A stretch of DNA of 64,000 bases from Bradyrhizobium sp. 170 (GTDB lineage Bacteria; Pseudomonadota; Alphaproteobacteria; Rhizobiales; Xanthobacteraceae). Below the pieces are notes generated by a model that worked only from the letters and a program-made list of their open reading frames with translations, searched no databases and was not told where the DNA came from. Shown piece by piece: positions 7,788 through 16,163 of the stretch (position 1 is its first letter; every line of letters starts with the position of its first letter). The translations under genes were made by a program, and so were the position numbers. The DNA lies in NCBI RefSeq assembly GCF_023101085.1, contig NZ_CP064703.1:1488001-1552000 (forward strand), given 5' to 3'.

Positions 7788-9236
7788 TCATGCCGCTTTC
7801 GCGCGTCGAGACATGCGCTCATCGAAGCATCTGCGTAGCCGTCCCAGCCCTTCGGCGATCCGCGCCGTCTCGATCGCCCCATATCCCAGCATGACGCCAG
7901 CCCGAGGCTCTCCCTCCAGCGGGAAGGAGCGAATGACAACGCCGAGATCAAAGGCTCGAGATGCAATCGCATCGATATCATCAACCGACGCTCTTCTCGC
8001 GTAGGCGGCGACATGCAGCCCGGTGCTCGATGGAACAAGGTCGAGATAATCGCCGAAGTTTCTCTTGATCTCCGAGGTCAGCATCTCATGCCGTTCTCCA
8101 TAGGAGCGGCCCACCCTGCGAATGTGGCGCGCAAACGTGCCCTCGTCGATGAACTGCGCCAGCGCGCTCTGCGCGATCGTCGCTGTGTGCCAATCGGTAA
8201 CGTACTTCGCCTTGTGCGCCGCCTCCCGCAGTGACGGCGGCACGACCATGAAGGCCAGCCGGAGAGCCGGCAGCAACGTCTTTGAAAACGTGCCGACATA
8301 CACAACGCGACCGGTCGAATCGATGGTCTGAAGCGGCTCGAGCGGACGCCCGCCGAAGCGAAACTCGCTGTCATAGTCGTCCTCGACGACAACCGCGTTG
8401 TGGCGCTCGGCCCAGGCAAGCAGCGCCCGTCGGCGCGACAGGCTCATGGCCACGCCGAGGGGAAACTGATGCGAGGGCGTCACGTAGACTACCCTGGCTT
8501 CGGCGGGCAATGCCTCCACGACCAAACCTTCGCTATCGACCGGCACGCCGATCACGCGTGCACCTAACGCCCTGAACAATTGTTTTGGAGGCAAATAGCC
8601 CGGTTTCTCCACGGCTACGACATCGCCGGGATCGAGAAGCACGCGAGCGATGATGTCGAGCGCCTGTTGGGTGCCATTCGTCACGAGGACGTCGTCGGGC
8701 GATCCGGAAACGCTGCGTGAGACGCCGATGTGGCGAGCGATCGCCGCGCGCAGGTCCCAATTGCCCGCGGGATTCTCGTAGACACCTGCCGCCATCTCCC
8801 GCGAGCGCAGCGCACGGGCGACGACCCGCCGCCAGGTTCGATGTGGAAATAGCGAAGCGTCCGGAAGCCCGGGCCTGAAGTCGAAAGGCGCCACGCGGAG
8901 AAAGTGTGGCGGCAGCGGTATCGTGTTCCAAACTCCACGCACTTGAATCGCGCGGGCCGTCGATCGCCTAGTCTTCGATGCCGGTCGTTTCGTCTCAAGA
9001 TGATGGCTGACGAACGTTCCGGAGCCGGTATGGGATGTCGCAAATCCTTCTGCGAGAAGGCGTTCATACGCGACCGTCACAGTCGATCGTGAGACCCTCA
9101 GCGCGGTGGCCAGTTCTCGCGTGGGTGGCAAGCGCTCTCCAGGTCGAAGGCGCCGGTCCAGAATTGCTTGCCGGATCTGGCGGTAGATCTCGCCACTGAG
9201 GTCAGTTCGACCAACAAGACTGACGTGAAAAGCCAC
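7788..9236 (-). CDS. MocR/PdxR-type GntR regulator with aminotransferase domain
   Basis: Transcription factor of 482 residues fusing a GntR winged helix (about 10-78; GERLPPTRELA at 33-43, SRSTVTVAYERL at 49-60) to a fold-type I PLP domain (about 115-470). The PLP Lys is Lys319 in GTFSKTLLP, with EDDYDSEF (285-292) supplying the ring-binding Asp. Relatives sense PLP or an amino-acid adduct and regulate vitamin B6, GABA or taurine genes. No obvious target is adjacent: the divergent side is non-coding. The start is GTG. Likely a cytosolic dimer. Last gene before tRNA fragment 2. Confidence 0.9.
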   Translation of the reverse strand: MAFHVSLVGRTDLSGEIYRQIRQAILDRRLRPGERLPPTRELATALRVSRSTVTVAYERLLAEGFATSHTGSGTFVSHHLETKRPASKTRRSTARAIQVRGVWNTIPLPPHFLRVAPFDFRPGLPDASLFPHRTWRRVVARALRSREMAAGVYENPAGNWDLRAAIARHIGVSRSVSGSPDDVLVTNGTQQALDIIARVLLDPGDVVAVEKPGYLPPKQLFRALGARVIGVPVDSEGLVVEALPAEARVVYVTPSHQFPLGVAMSLSRRRALLAWAERHNAVVVEDDYDSEFRFGGRPLEPLQTIDSTGRVVYVGTFSKTLLPALRLAFMVVPPSLREAAHKAKYVTDWHTATIAQSALAQFIDEGTFARHIRRVGRSYGERHEMLTSEIKRNFGDYLDLVPSSTGLHVAAYARRASVDDIDAIASRAFDLGVVIRSFPLEGEPRAGVMLGYGAIETARIAEGLGRLRRCFDERMSRRAKAA

Positions 9237-9607
9237 AATCCTGGTCCATCTTCCTTTGCAATGGACCGGTAACCCTGCACAAAGGTGAACGTTCCATCAT
9301 ACCGCTTCACAGATGTGGAGATGGCAACCGAAGGTTCCTTGAGCGTGAAGCTTATCAGTCAAGGGCAAGGGCCGGTTGTTCGCGGAATGCGTGGTCGTGG
9401 AACGCCCGCTCCTGGCGCAAGGCGGTCTGTCGCGAAACATGGTCGACCGTTGACGGGCCGTTCGGTGAAGGAGGCGCAGGGCGAGGTTTAGCCGCGCAGG
9501 AGCCGGTACAATTTCAGTCGTCGGAGTTTGGGTCTGTAATCGCGCCGAGAGCCCGATGGTAGCGCCATGGGCGATCGTACCAATTGCGCGAGGATGGAAT
9601 TGTGCCG
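9237..9607. other. intergenic region, nothing recognised
   Basis: Region upstream of the PdxR-type gene. No supported reading frame. It should contain the PdxR promoter; I see no clear dyad. Its right part continues into a dispersed repeat. Confidence 0.55.
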
Positions 9608-9705
9608 CTGATTTGCCCGACGTGTCAAAATGTTTCGCGGGTAGAGAATCCATGCCAGCGACCACCATGCTACTTTGCATGGGGTTGTTTTCGATATTTT
9701 AGTTG
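9608..9705. repeat. dispersed repeat, copy A
   Basis: Begins CTGATTTGCCCGACGTGTCA and ends TTTTCGATATTTTAGTTGG. It matches 18241-18345 with scattered substitutions and small indels. Weaker similarity extends about 80 bp further left. Each copy lies 135-160 bp to the left of a tRNA fragment, so the repeat and the tRNA relic seem to travel together. I recall similar intergenic sequence in Bradyrhizobium genomes but cannot verify it here. Confidence 0.75.
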
Positions 9706-9861
9706 GAAGCGCGAGCCGCGTCGGCCTTGCGGCTGCCTTTCCTGAGACAATCGCGGGGTGGCTTGCCGGCGCGCGGCCCGCCTTCGCCCTGCGGGCTTCG
9801 GCGCGGCAGCCTTCGCTACGAAATGGCTTGCCCAGCCGAAGCTGGCGCAGCCAGCGAAAGC

Positions 9862-9910
9862 TGGTGGGCCCGGCAGGACTCGAACCTGCAACCAGACCGT
9901 TATGAGCGGT
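9862..9910 (-). repeat. tRNA 3' fragment, copy 2 (att-like site)
   Basis: Same 48-nt 3' half of a CAU tRNA as at 3858, identical through the acceptor, T arm and anticodon arm, followed by different sequence. The D arm and 5' acceptor strand are absent. It divides the accessory region into a left segment (3.9-9.9 kb) and a right segment (9.9-18.5 kb). Confidence 0.85.
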
Positions 9911-10330
9911 CCGGATCAGCAGAACGCCCTTGTTTTCTCGGGTTTTTTTATGTCGATAATTTGCGATCTTCTGCGTTCGTTCACGTTCATGCGGGACCCA
10001 ACCGGGACCCCGACAGGACCCGAAGAACAAAGGAGAACGGCTGATTCCGCCATATGAGATCAACCCGCCATGCCTACTTACCGCCAATACCCTGAATCTA
10101 CTGTCCGGTTCTGACCTGGCACTGGCCCAAACACCCACCATCTTCTGGCTGACTAAGCGCTTCCCTGTCGCCGGCCCCGCTCGCAGGGGCACCCTTCGGC
10201 AGCCGGTCCGTCCAACCTAGTGTTCTGTGGCGGTGTTTTCAAAAATGGCGATACGCATTTCATTTTCGGCGAGCCGGTTCTGCGGAGTTAAGGCACTCTA
10301 CTATGAGGTTGTTCAACCACGGGAAGCCAG
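9911..10330. other. intergenic region right of tRNA fragment 2
   Basis: No credible coding frame. It should contain the promoter of the methyltransferase gene at 10331. A T-run (TTTTTTTA near 9945) follows a weak CCC/GGG pairing but I do not call it a terminator. Some sequence could be worn-down integrase tail, without clear evidence. Confidence 0.45.
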
Positions 10331-10948
10331 ATGCGTCGTCCTCAGTTCATTGCCGAACATGCACGCAATGCGCGCGGCCTTTTAGGCCGGCTGATCGCCT
10401 TCATCATGGCGCGCGAAACCTGGAGCCAGAATCTGCGCGCAATGAATGCGCTCGGCATCGAGCAGGGCGATCACATCCTCGATGTTGGATGTGGCCACGG
10501 CCGCAGCCTGACGGAATTGGCCGCGCGGGCTCCTCGGGGACGCATCTTCGGGGTGGACCCCTCTAAGCTGATGGTCCAGATCGCGGCGCAACGAAACCGG
10601 CCGCTCGTCGAAGCCTCTCGCATGAACGTCGTCCTTTCGAGTGTTGAATCGCTGCCCTTTCCCGACAATGTCTTCGACAAAGCACAGTGCGTCCACGTGC
10701 TCTATTTCTGGAAAGATATCGACATGTCGCTGCGCGAGATCGCGCGTGTATTAAAGCCGGGTGGCCGTCTTGGGTTGCTGTTCCGAACGAACGCTGACCT
10801 GAAAGCCATGGCATCGTTTCCACCGGAAATCTATCGCTTTCCGGCGCTGAACGACGTATCGGCTGCTCTCGAACGAGCGGGTATGGACGTCCATATTGTG
10901 GGACATGACGCAAACGAACCTGCTCTTGTGCTGGCGACAAAGCGGTAG
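10331..10948 (+). CDS. class I SAM-dependent methyltransferase
   Basis: A 205-residue methyltransferase of the UbiE/Methyltransf_11 type. ILDVGCGHGRS (about 49-59) is the SAM-binding loop, GVDPS the acidic ribose-binding strand, and EIARVLKPGGRLGLLF the helix-loop-strand after motif III. Substrate unknown. Convergent with the cysteine desulfurase remnant (16 bp between the ends). No signal peptide. First gene of the second island segment. Confidence 0.8.
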   Translation: MRRPQFIAEHARNARGLLGRLIAFIMARETWSQNLRAMNALGIEQGDHILDVGCGHGRSLTELAARAPRGRIFGVDPSKLMVQIAAQRNRPLVEASRMNVVLSSVESLPFPDNVFDKAQCVHVLYFWKDIDMSLREIARVLKPGGRLGLLFRTNADLKAMASFPPEIYRFPALNDVSAALERAGMDVHIVGHDANEPALVLATKR

Positions 10949-10963
10949 CCTTGAACTGAGCGA

Positions 10964-12096
10964 TCAGACGGCCGCGATCGTGGCCAAACGTGCGACCACG
11001 TCCTCGATCTCGTCGGCTGTGGTGTACCTTCCCAAGCTGAAACGGATCGCCCCCATTCCGATCCTCTCGGGCACGCTCATGGCCGCGAGAACCGGTGAGA
11101 GTTCGATCCGGCCCGAATGGCACGCCGAACCTGTCGATGCAGCGACATCGCGTAGCTGGGCTAGGATGTCCGCGCCTATTCTGCCGACGAACGACACGTT
11201 GAGCGTGTTAGGCAATCGACGCTTGAGATGGCCGTTGAGTGCAATGCGTTGGCCGAACCTGTTTTGCAGGGCCTGCCCCAAGCGATCGCGCAAGACCTGA
11301 ATGTGGTTCATCGGTGCAAGGTCCGCAGCCATCGCACAGGCAGCCCCGAGCCCAACAGCGAGCAGAGCGCTCTCGGTTCCGGCGCGTCGGCCCGATTCGT
11401 GCCCGGCGCCGTGGATCAGAGGCTCAAGTTCAAGTCCTCGCCTGACGTACAGCGCACCGACGCCTTTCGGGGCGTAAAGCTTGTGACCGGCGACCGTAAG
11501 CATATCGACGCCGAGTTCGTTCACCCTGGTCGGGATTTTTCCGACTGATTGCGCCGCATCGGTGTGAAAACGGATCCCGTGCTGCCGCGCGATCGCGCCG
11601 ATTTCCGCGATCGGCTGTATGGTGCCAACTTCGTTGTTGGCGTGCATGATGCTGATCAGCACCGTCTGCGGAGTAATGGCGCGCCGCACGTCCTCTGGAT
11701 CGATCAAGCTGTCCGATCCACCGGGAGATGAGTAACCGAGGCGCCGAACCCTTGGAGAAATCGGCAGGGAGCGAGAACAGCCGGATGCTCGATTGCTGAG
11801 GTGATGATGTGCGCCCCGTGGCGGTTGGGCGCGAAGAACGTGCCCTTGATTGCGAGGTTGTCTGCTTCGCTGCCGCCGCTGGTGAACACGATCTCCTCTG
11901 GTGCAGCGCCGATCAGCGCGGCGACCTGGCCGCGGGCGCGCTCCAGGGCGGCCTTGGCCGGCGTGCTCGCCCAATGCCCGCTCGATGGGTTGCCGAAGGC
12001 CTCCTCCAGCAATGGCCGCATGGCCGCCGAGACTGCAGGATCCACCGGCGTGCTTGCGTTGTAGTCGAGACAGATTGGCGGCATCGTCGCAGTCAC
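10964..12096 (-). pseudogene. cysteine desulfurase (IscS/NifS class), frameshifted
   Basis: PLP enzyme that would take sulfur from cysteine. The N-terminal part (12096 to about 11718) has CLDYNASTP, TSGGSEADN and SAIEHPAVL and then stops at 11704 in one frame; the rest (about 11716 to 10964) continues in another with MHANNEVGT, HTDAAQSVGK, the PLP Lys in GHKLYAPKG and the active-site Cys in STGSACHSG. One missing base near 11716 (or two extra) explains the break; all catalytic residues survive in sequence. The GTG start overlaps the stop of the GFA gene (GTGA), so it was the last gene of the operon. A sequencing error cannot be excluded; otherwise it is a recent pseudogene. Confidence 0.8.
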
Positions 12097-12479
12097 TTGC
12101 CTTGCTCGTCGTGATTAAGCCGCAGCCACGGCAGTTTCTCATCGGTGAAGAAGTGCTTGCTCGGTTGCAGCTCCGTCGCCCGGTCGAAGGCGCCGACGTG
12201 ATAGTGCGTTTCCGTCGGAAAATGCACGGTAGCGCAGGTCAGCGTGGAGCCGCAGCGGGAACAGAAGCCCCGCATGGTGCCCGGCGATGATTTGAACGTG
12301 GTTATGGTGCCCTCGGTCAGCGTGACAGCGTCGTTTTCGAACCCGACGAAGACGCTGACCGGCGCACCAGAATGGCGGCGGCAGCTATCGCAGTGACACC
12401 AGAAGATCCCTTTCGGCCGGCCTCGCGCCTCGAAACGCACCGCCCCGCAGAGGCAGCGTCCTGAAAAGGCCTCGGTCAT
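12093..12479 (-). CDS. GFA-family zinc protein (glutathione-dependent formaldehyde-activating type)
   Basis: A 128-residue protein of the GFA/CENP-V fold. Zinc-binding cysteines are seen in CLCGAV (9-14), CHCDSCRRHSG and FCSRCGS; these three clusters define the family. The founding member joins glutathione to formaldehyde, but most members have no proven activity. Its ATG overlaps the stop of the MFS gene (ATGA) and its stop overlaps the cysteine desulfurase start, so it is the fourth gene of a tight operon with MBL, MFS and cysteine desulfurase. A role in thiol or persulfide chemistry is inferred from context. Confidence 0.8.
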   Translation of the reverse strand: MTEAFSGRCLCGAVRFEARGRPKGIFWCHCDSCRRHSGAPVSVFVGFENDAVTLTEGTITTFKSSPGTMRGFCSRCGSTLTCATVHFPTETHYHVGAFDRATELQPSKHFFTDEKLPWLRLNHDEQGK

Positions 12480-13735
12480 TGTCGCGCTCCGGGTCTGGAC
12501 TCCATGGCGATGAATACGATCGCCCCCGACAGGAAGGTGAGCGCGCCAATCGTTCCGATCGCCCAACCCATGCCGAAGAGGTCGGCGATCAGGCCGGCCG
12601 ACAGCGCACCGATCGCGTAACCGAGATCGCGCCAGAAGCGGTAGACACTGAGCGATCGTGCGCGCCAGCTCGGATGCGAGGCGTCGGAGACGGCGGCGAT
12701 CAGGCTGGGATACACCATGGCCGTGCCAAGCCCGAGCAGTAGGCTGCCGACAAGCCACCATTCGAAATGACTTGTTGCTGCAGTCAGAAACAAGCCTACG
12801 GCCTGCACCCACATGCCAGCCACTATCAGTCCCTTGCGGCCCCAACGATCGGAAAGAGGGCCCGTGGCGATCTGCAGGATGCCCCAGGTCACCGGATAGA
12901 CGGCCTTCAAGATACCGATCCGGTCGACATGGAGGCCGAACGAAGCGAAGAACAGGGGAAAGATTCCCCAGCTCATCCCATCATTAAGATTATTGACGAG
13001 CCCGGCCTGCGATGCGGCAAACAGGTTGCGATCCCGGAACGAGGTGAGAAGGAATATCTCGCGGAAGCTGATCGGCACCGATTGCTGCGTATGGGCCGCC
13101 GTTTCCACTCGGACGTGCTCCCGTGTATCCTGCACCAGCAGGATCGAGAGCGCCGTGCCAAGAATCGCATAGGCAACGCCTAGGTAGATCGGCGCCGGCC
13201 GCAGACCGTACTTCGAGGCAAGATACCCGGTGAGGAAGGCGGTCACACCCACCGCAAGATAGCCGGCGAACTCGTTTAGGCCCACGGCAAGTCCTCGCGA
13301 CTTCGGCCCGACGAGATCGATTTTCATGATCACCGTCATCGACCAGGCAAGACCCTGGTTGATGCCGAGAAGGGCGTTCGCTGCGATGACCCATCCCCAG
13401 CTCGGCGCCCACATGATCATGAACGGCACGGGCAGGCCGACGAGCCAGCCGAGGATCAGAACACGTTTGCGTCCCCAGGCGTCGGCGAGCTGGCCGGAGA
13501 CCAGGTTGGCGCACGCCTTCACGACGCCGAAGCTGACGATGAAGGAAACGACGAGCGTCGTCGAACTGATTTTGAACTCCTCGGAGCCGATCAGCGGCAC
13601 GACCGTCCGCTCGATTCCGACCATCCCGCCGACGAAGGCGTTGATCAGGACGAGCAAGGCGAACTGCGGCCAGTTCTCTTTGAGCCCCAGTCGGACAGAC
13701 GAGGCAGTCCGTGGACCGGTTACAGCTTCGGTCAT
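12476..13735 (-). CDS. major facilitator superfamily transporter
   Basis: A 419-residue inner-membrane transporter with 12 predicted helices. The loop 2-3 motif is GQLADAWGRKR and its second-half counterpart is GPLSDRWGRKG, both typical of MFS. Substrate not determinable; position between a persulfide-dioxygenase-like MBL protein and a GFA protein suggests export or import of a sulfur compound or an associated metabolite. Starts 4 bp after the MBL stop, overlaps the GFA start. ATG 13735. Confidence 0.85.
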   Translation of the reverse strand: MTEAVTGPRTASSVRLGLKENWPQFALLVLINAFVGGMVGIERTVVPLIGSEEFKISSTTLVVSFIVSFGVVKACANLVSGQLADAWGRKRVLILGWLVGLPVPFMIMWAPSWGWVIAANALLGINQGLAWSMTVIMKIDLVGPKSRGLAVGLNEFAGYLAVGVTAFLTGYLASKYGLRPAPIYLGVAYAILGTALSILLVQDTREHVRVETAAHTQQSVPISFREIFLLTSFRDRNLFAASQAGLVNNLNDGMSWGIFPLFFASFGLHVDRIGILKAVYPVTWGILQIATGPLSDRWGRKGLIVAGMWVQAVGLFLTAATSHFEWWLVGSLLLGLGTAMVYPSLIAAVSDASHPSWRARSLSVYRFWRDLGYAIGALSAGLIADLFGMGWAIGTIGALTFLSGAIVFIAMESRPGARQ

Positions 13736-13739
13736 GATA

Positions 13740-14480
13740 TCAGGCCGCGACCGCCGCCGTGCCTGAGTTTGCCGCCCTGATCTTCGCGGCTTCCGGTGGT
13801 GCCGGCGGAATCTCGGCGATCATGAACCGGACAAACTCGGCCTCGTCCTCGATCGTGAACGCATGATTGTGCCGCTTCTCGAAGCCGATCGCGGACGATG
13901 GCTTGCCGCTCAGGCGGCGACCGCAGACCGAGCCCGCATAGGCGCCCGGCAGCACCTCGACGTAGTCAGGAAGCTCCTTCAGCCTGCGCACACTCCGAAA
14001 TAACTGCCTGGCGCCTTCCTCCGCGCTCACGGCAAGTTCGGTGCGGCCGAGATCGCCGACCATGAGCGTGTGACCAGTGAAGACGAACCAGGGCTCGTTG
14101 GCGCGCGTTCGGTCCGTCACAAGGATGCAGATGTGCTCGGGCGTGTGACCGGGCGTGTGCAGCACGGTGGCGGAGACGTTGCCTAGCGGAAGTACATCGC
14201 CGTCGCGCACGCCTTTGTAGGGAAACGATACGCCAGCCTCGGCCGAGAGCACGTACTCAGCCCCCGCTGCGGCTGCAAGCGCCCGGCCTGCTGACAGGTG
14301 ATCGGCATGGACATGGGTGTCGATGACGAAGTGGATCCGCATGCCGGCATTGTCGGCGGCCTGCAGGTAGGGCTGAATATCGCCGACCGGATCAACGACC
14401 GCTCCGGTGGCTTTGCCGCCGCAGCCGAAGAGGTAGGAGATACCGACTGGATCGCTATGCAAGAACTGGCGGAGAATCAT
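13740..14480 (-). CDS. MBL-fold hydrolase, persulfide dioxygenase (ETHE1/Blh)-like
   Basis: Metallo-beta-lactamase fold protein of 246 residues. THVHADH (55-61) and HTPGHT (108-113) supply metal ligands, and GHTLMVGDLGRTE carries the bridging Asp; the short N-terminal MILRQF and the GRTE motif are typical of ETHE1-like persulfide dioxygenases, which oxidise glutathione persulfide to sulfite in sulfide detoxification. ATG 14480 is preceded by AAGGGAG and is preferred over an upstream ATG at 14516 that lacks it. First gene of the operon MBL-MFS-GFA-cysteine desulfurase, divergent from an ArsR-rhodanese regulator. Confidence 0.85.
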   Translation of the reverse strand: MILRQFLHSDPVGISYLFGCGGKATGAVVDPVGDIQPYLQAADNAGMRIHFVIDTHVHADHLSAGRALAAAAGAEYVLSAEAGVSFPYKGVRDGDVLPLGNVSATVLHTPGHTPEHICILVTDRTRANEPWFVFTGHTLMVGDLGRTELAVSAEEGARQLFRSVRRLKELPDYVEVLPGAYAGSVCGRRLSGKPSSAIGFEKRHNHAFTIEDEAEFVRFMIAEIPPAPPEAAKIRAANSGTAAVAA

Positions 14481-14513
14481 GGACTTGCACTCCCTTGTGA
14501 GAAACGCTAGATA

Positions 14514-14545
14514 CATTCAATCGATCTGCTGAATGATATATTGAA
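14514..14545. promoter_or_regulatory. candidate operator between MBL operon and ArsR-rhodanese gene
   Basis: Two nested dyads: CATTCA (14514-14519) with TGAATG (14530-14535), and TTCAAT (14516-14521) with ATTGAA (14540-14545). The region is AT-rich against a GC-rich background and lies in the 73-bp divergent gap, with the Shine-Dalgarno of the regulator directly after. Position and form fit an ArsR-family operator controlling both directions. Confidence 0.55.
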
Positions 14546-14553
14546 GAGGCGCC

Positions 14554-15222
14554 GTGTCAAGCTCGGGACCGAAACAAGCGATCTATGAGAATCTTGCCCA
14601 AGTAGCGCAGGCGCTCGGCCATGCTCACCGGCTTGAACTCCTGGAACACCTTGCGCAGGGGATACGCACCGTCGAGGAGCTGTCGGCTCGGGCGCGTCTG
14701 ACGTTCGCCAACACGTCGCGCCACCTTCAGATCCTCAGGCGTGCGCGCCTCGTGGAGACCGAGCGTCGCGGCAAGCACATTCTTTATCGACTGGCCGGCG
14801 AAACCGAAGTGGTCACGCTGATCAAAGCATTGGGTCGCGTCGGTGAACGGAATGTCGCCGAGATCGGTCGTGTGGTGGCCGACTACTTTCAGGCCCGTGA
14901 TGCGCTTGAGCCCGTCTCGCGTGACGACCTGGTCGCGCGATTGCGGGACGATCTGGTTACGTTGCTTGATGTGCGGCCCGAGGATGAGTTCGCGCTTGGC
15001 CATCTACCGGGGGCGTTCAATATTCCTCTCGCCGAATTGGAACGACGCTTGGGTGAGTTGCCGAAAGGCCGTGAAGTGATTGCGTACTGTCGCGGTCCCT
15101 ATTGCGTTCTTTCGTTCGAAGCCGTGTCGGCACTGAGGGCGCGCGGTTATCGCGTTCGCCGTCTTGAGGACGGTTACCCGGAATGGAAAGCCGCCGGCCT
15201 GCCGGTCGAATCCGTGGCTTGA
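14554..15222 (+). CDS. ArsR-family regulator fused to rhodanese domain
   Basis: A 222-residue fusion: ArsR winged helix (about 12-85, recognition helix around TFANTSRHLQIL) and C-terminal rhodanese domain (about 130-218) with TLLDVRPEDEFALGHLPGA and the active loop CRGPYC (Cys179-Cys184). Rhodanese Cys accepts sulfane sulfur. The ArsR part contains no cysteine, so unlike the BigR/SqrR dithiol repressors any persulfide sensing would have to go through Cys179/Cys184; this is inference. GTG start with GAAGAGG upstream. Divergent from the MBL operon and 20 bp before a nucleoside-phosphorylase-like gene. Confidence 0.85.
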   Translation: MSSSGPKQAIYENLAQVAQALGHAHRLELLEHLAQGIRTVEELSARARLTFANTSRHLQILRRARLVETERRGKHILYRLAGETEVVTLIKALGRVGERNVAEIGRVVADYFQARDALEPVSRDDLVARLRDDLVTLLDVRPEDEFALGHLPGAFNIPLAELERRLGELPKGREVIAYCRGPYCVLSFEAVSALRARGYRVRRLEDGYPEWKAAGLPVESVA

Positions 15223-15242
15223 GACAGGTCGTCAGGTGCATC

Positions 15243-16049
15243 ATGGATGATAAGCCTCATTGCGCGGAACCCGCGTGGCCGATCGTTGGCGTGAAGGATC
15301 ACAAGGCGCCCTCGGTGTTCCGGCCTGAATCCCTGTTGAGGGAGGCGCGCCGGCAGAGGCAGTTGCCGCTCGTCGCTGTGCCCGAAATCTGCGTGCTCGA
15401 TCCGGACGGTGACGTAGTCCGCCACCTCAAGCGGACTGGCGCCGGCCGCATCCATGAAGGTTGGGCCTGCTACCACACCGAGCTTCTTGCCTTCGATCTC
15501 GACGGCATCGGCGAGGTCGGGATCGTCGGCTGCGCGGTCGGGGCACCCTTCGCCGTCCTGGTCGCCGAGCAGCTCTTCGCATCGGGCTGCCGGCTGCTCG
15601 TCAGCGTTACTTCAGCGGGCCAGATCAATCCCATCGGACCGACGCCCTACTTCGTCCTGATCGACCGCGCGCTGCGCGACGAGGGGACAAGCTATCACTA
15701 CCTCCCGGGCTCGACCTTCGCCGAAGCCCCCAACATGTCTCTCTTGGACCTCGTCGAGCGGGAGGGCCGATCGCTGCCCGAGAAGCTGCATCGCGGCTCG
15801 ACTTGGACGACGGATGCTCCCTATCGCGAGACCGCAGCGGCGATCGCGCGGGCGCGCGATCTGGGGATGCTCGCGGCCCTCTACGCCTTCGGCACGACGA
15901 GCAACAACTCGATCGTGTGCTTCGCGCACGTGACGAACTCGATGGCGCAGAGCGAGGGCGACTTCGAGAAGGGCGAGGCGGACGGCGCCAAGGCCACGCT
16001 CGCGGTCGTTGCTGCTACAGCGCGGGGGTGGCGAAGTTCTGGATCATGA
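15243..16049 (+). CDS. nucleoside phosphorylase-family protein
   Basis: A 268-residue member of the PNP/UDP phosphorylase fold: GIVGCAVGAPFAVLVAEQLFASG forms the phosphate/ribose region split over a glycine-rich turn, with SAGQINP and ATALYAF-like strands later. Relatives cleave purine or pyrimidine nucleosides or 5'-methylthioadenosine; the substrate here is open. ATG 15243 is chosen because the family alignment begins there; an upstream ATG at 15183 would overlap the regulator. Co-directional with the ArsR-rhodanese gene at 20 bp spacing. Its link to sulfur metabolism is unclear. Confidence 0.7.
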   Translation: MDDKPHCAEPAWPIVGVKDHKAPSVFRPESLLREARRQRQLPLVAVPEICVLDPDGDVVRHLKRTGAGRIHEGWACYHTELLAFDLDGIGEVGIVGCAVGAPFAVLVAEQLFASGCRLLVSVTSAGQINPIGPTPYFVLIDRALRDEGTSYHYLPGSTFAEAPNMSLLDLVEREGRSLPEKLHRGSTWTTDAPYRETAAAIARARDLGMLAALYAFGTTSNNSIVCFAHVTNSMAQSEGDFEKGEADGAKATLAVVAATARGWRSSGS

Positions 16050-16112
16050 CCAGGTTGTGATCCGTCGGCGAAAGTTGGGCCACATCTCCATTTGACGAAA
16101 CCATCAGTCTAC

Positions 16113-16136
16113 GCTAATCATTAGCCATGACTAATG
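16113..16136. promoter_or_regulatory. candidate ArsR operator
   Basis: A palindrome GCTAATCATTAGC (16113-16125) overlaps a second dyad, CATTAG-N6-CTAATG (16119-16136). It lies just before the ArsR gene and covers the alternative ATG at 16134, which favours the ATG at 16164 as the true start. Likely autoregulatory site. Confidence 0.6.
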
Positions 16137-16163
16137 ACCCCAACAATCGGACGTCGACCTTCC

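Noticed and set aside
9488..10192. 234-residue minus-strand reading frame
   Set aside because: It runs through tRNA fragment 2 and the dispersed repeat; part of the translation is simply the tRNA 3' half read as protein (a known artefact). No domain, no Shine-Dalgarno.
14514..14545. FixK/FNR box between the sulfur operon and its regulator
   Set aside because: Sequence has TTCAAT/ATTGAA symmetry but not TTGAT-N4-ATCAA; an ArsR operator fits better.
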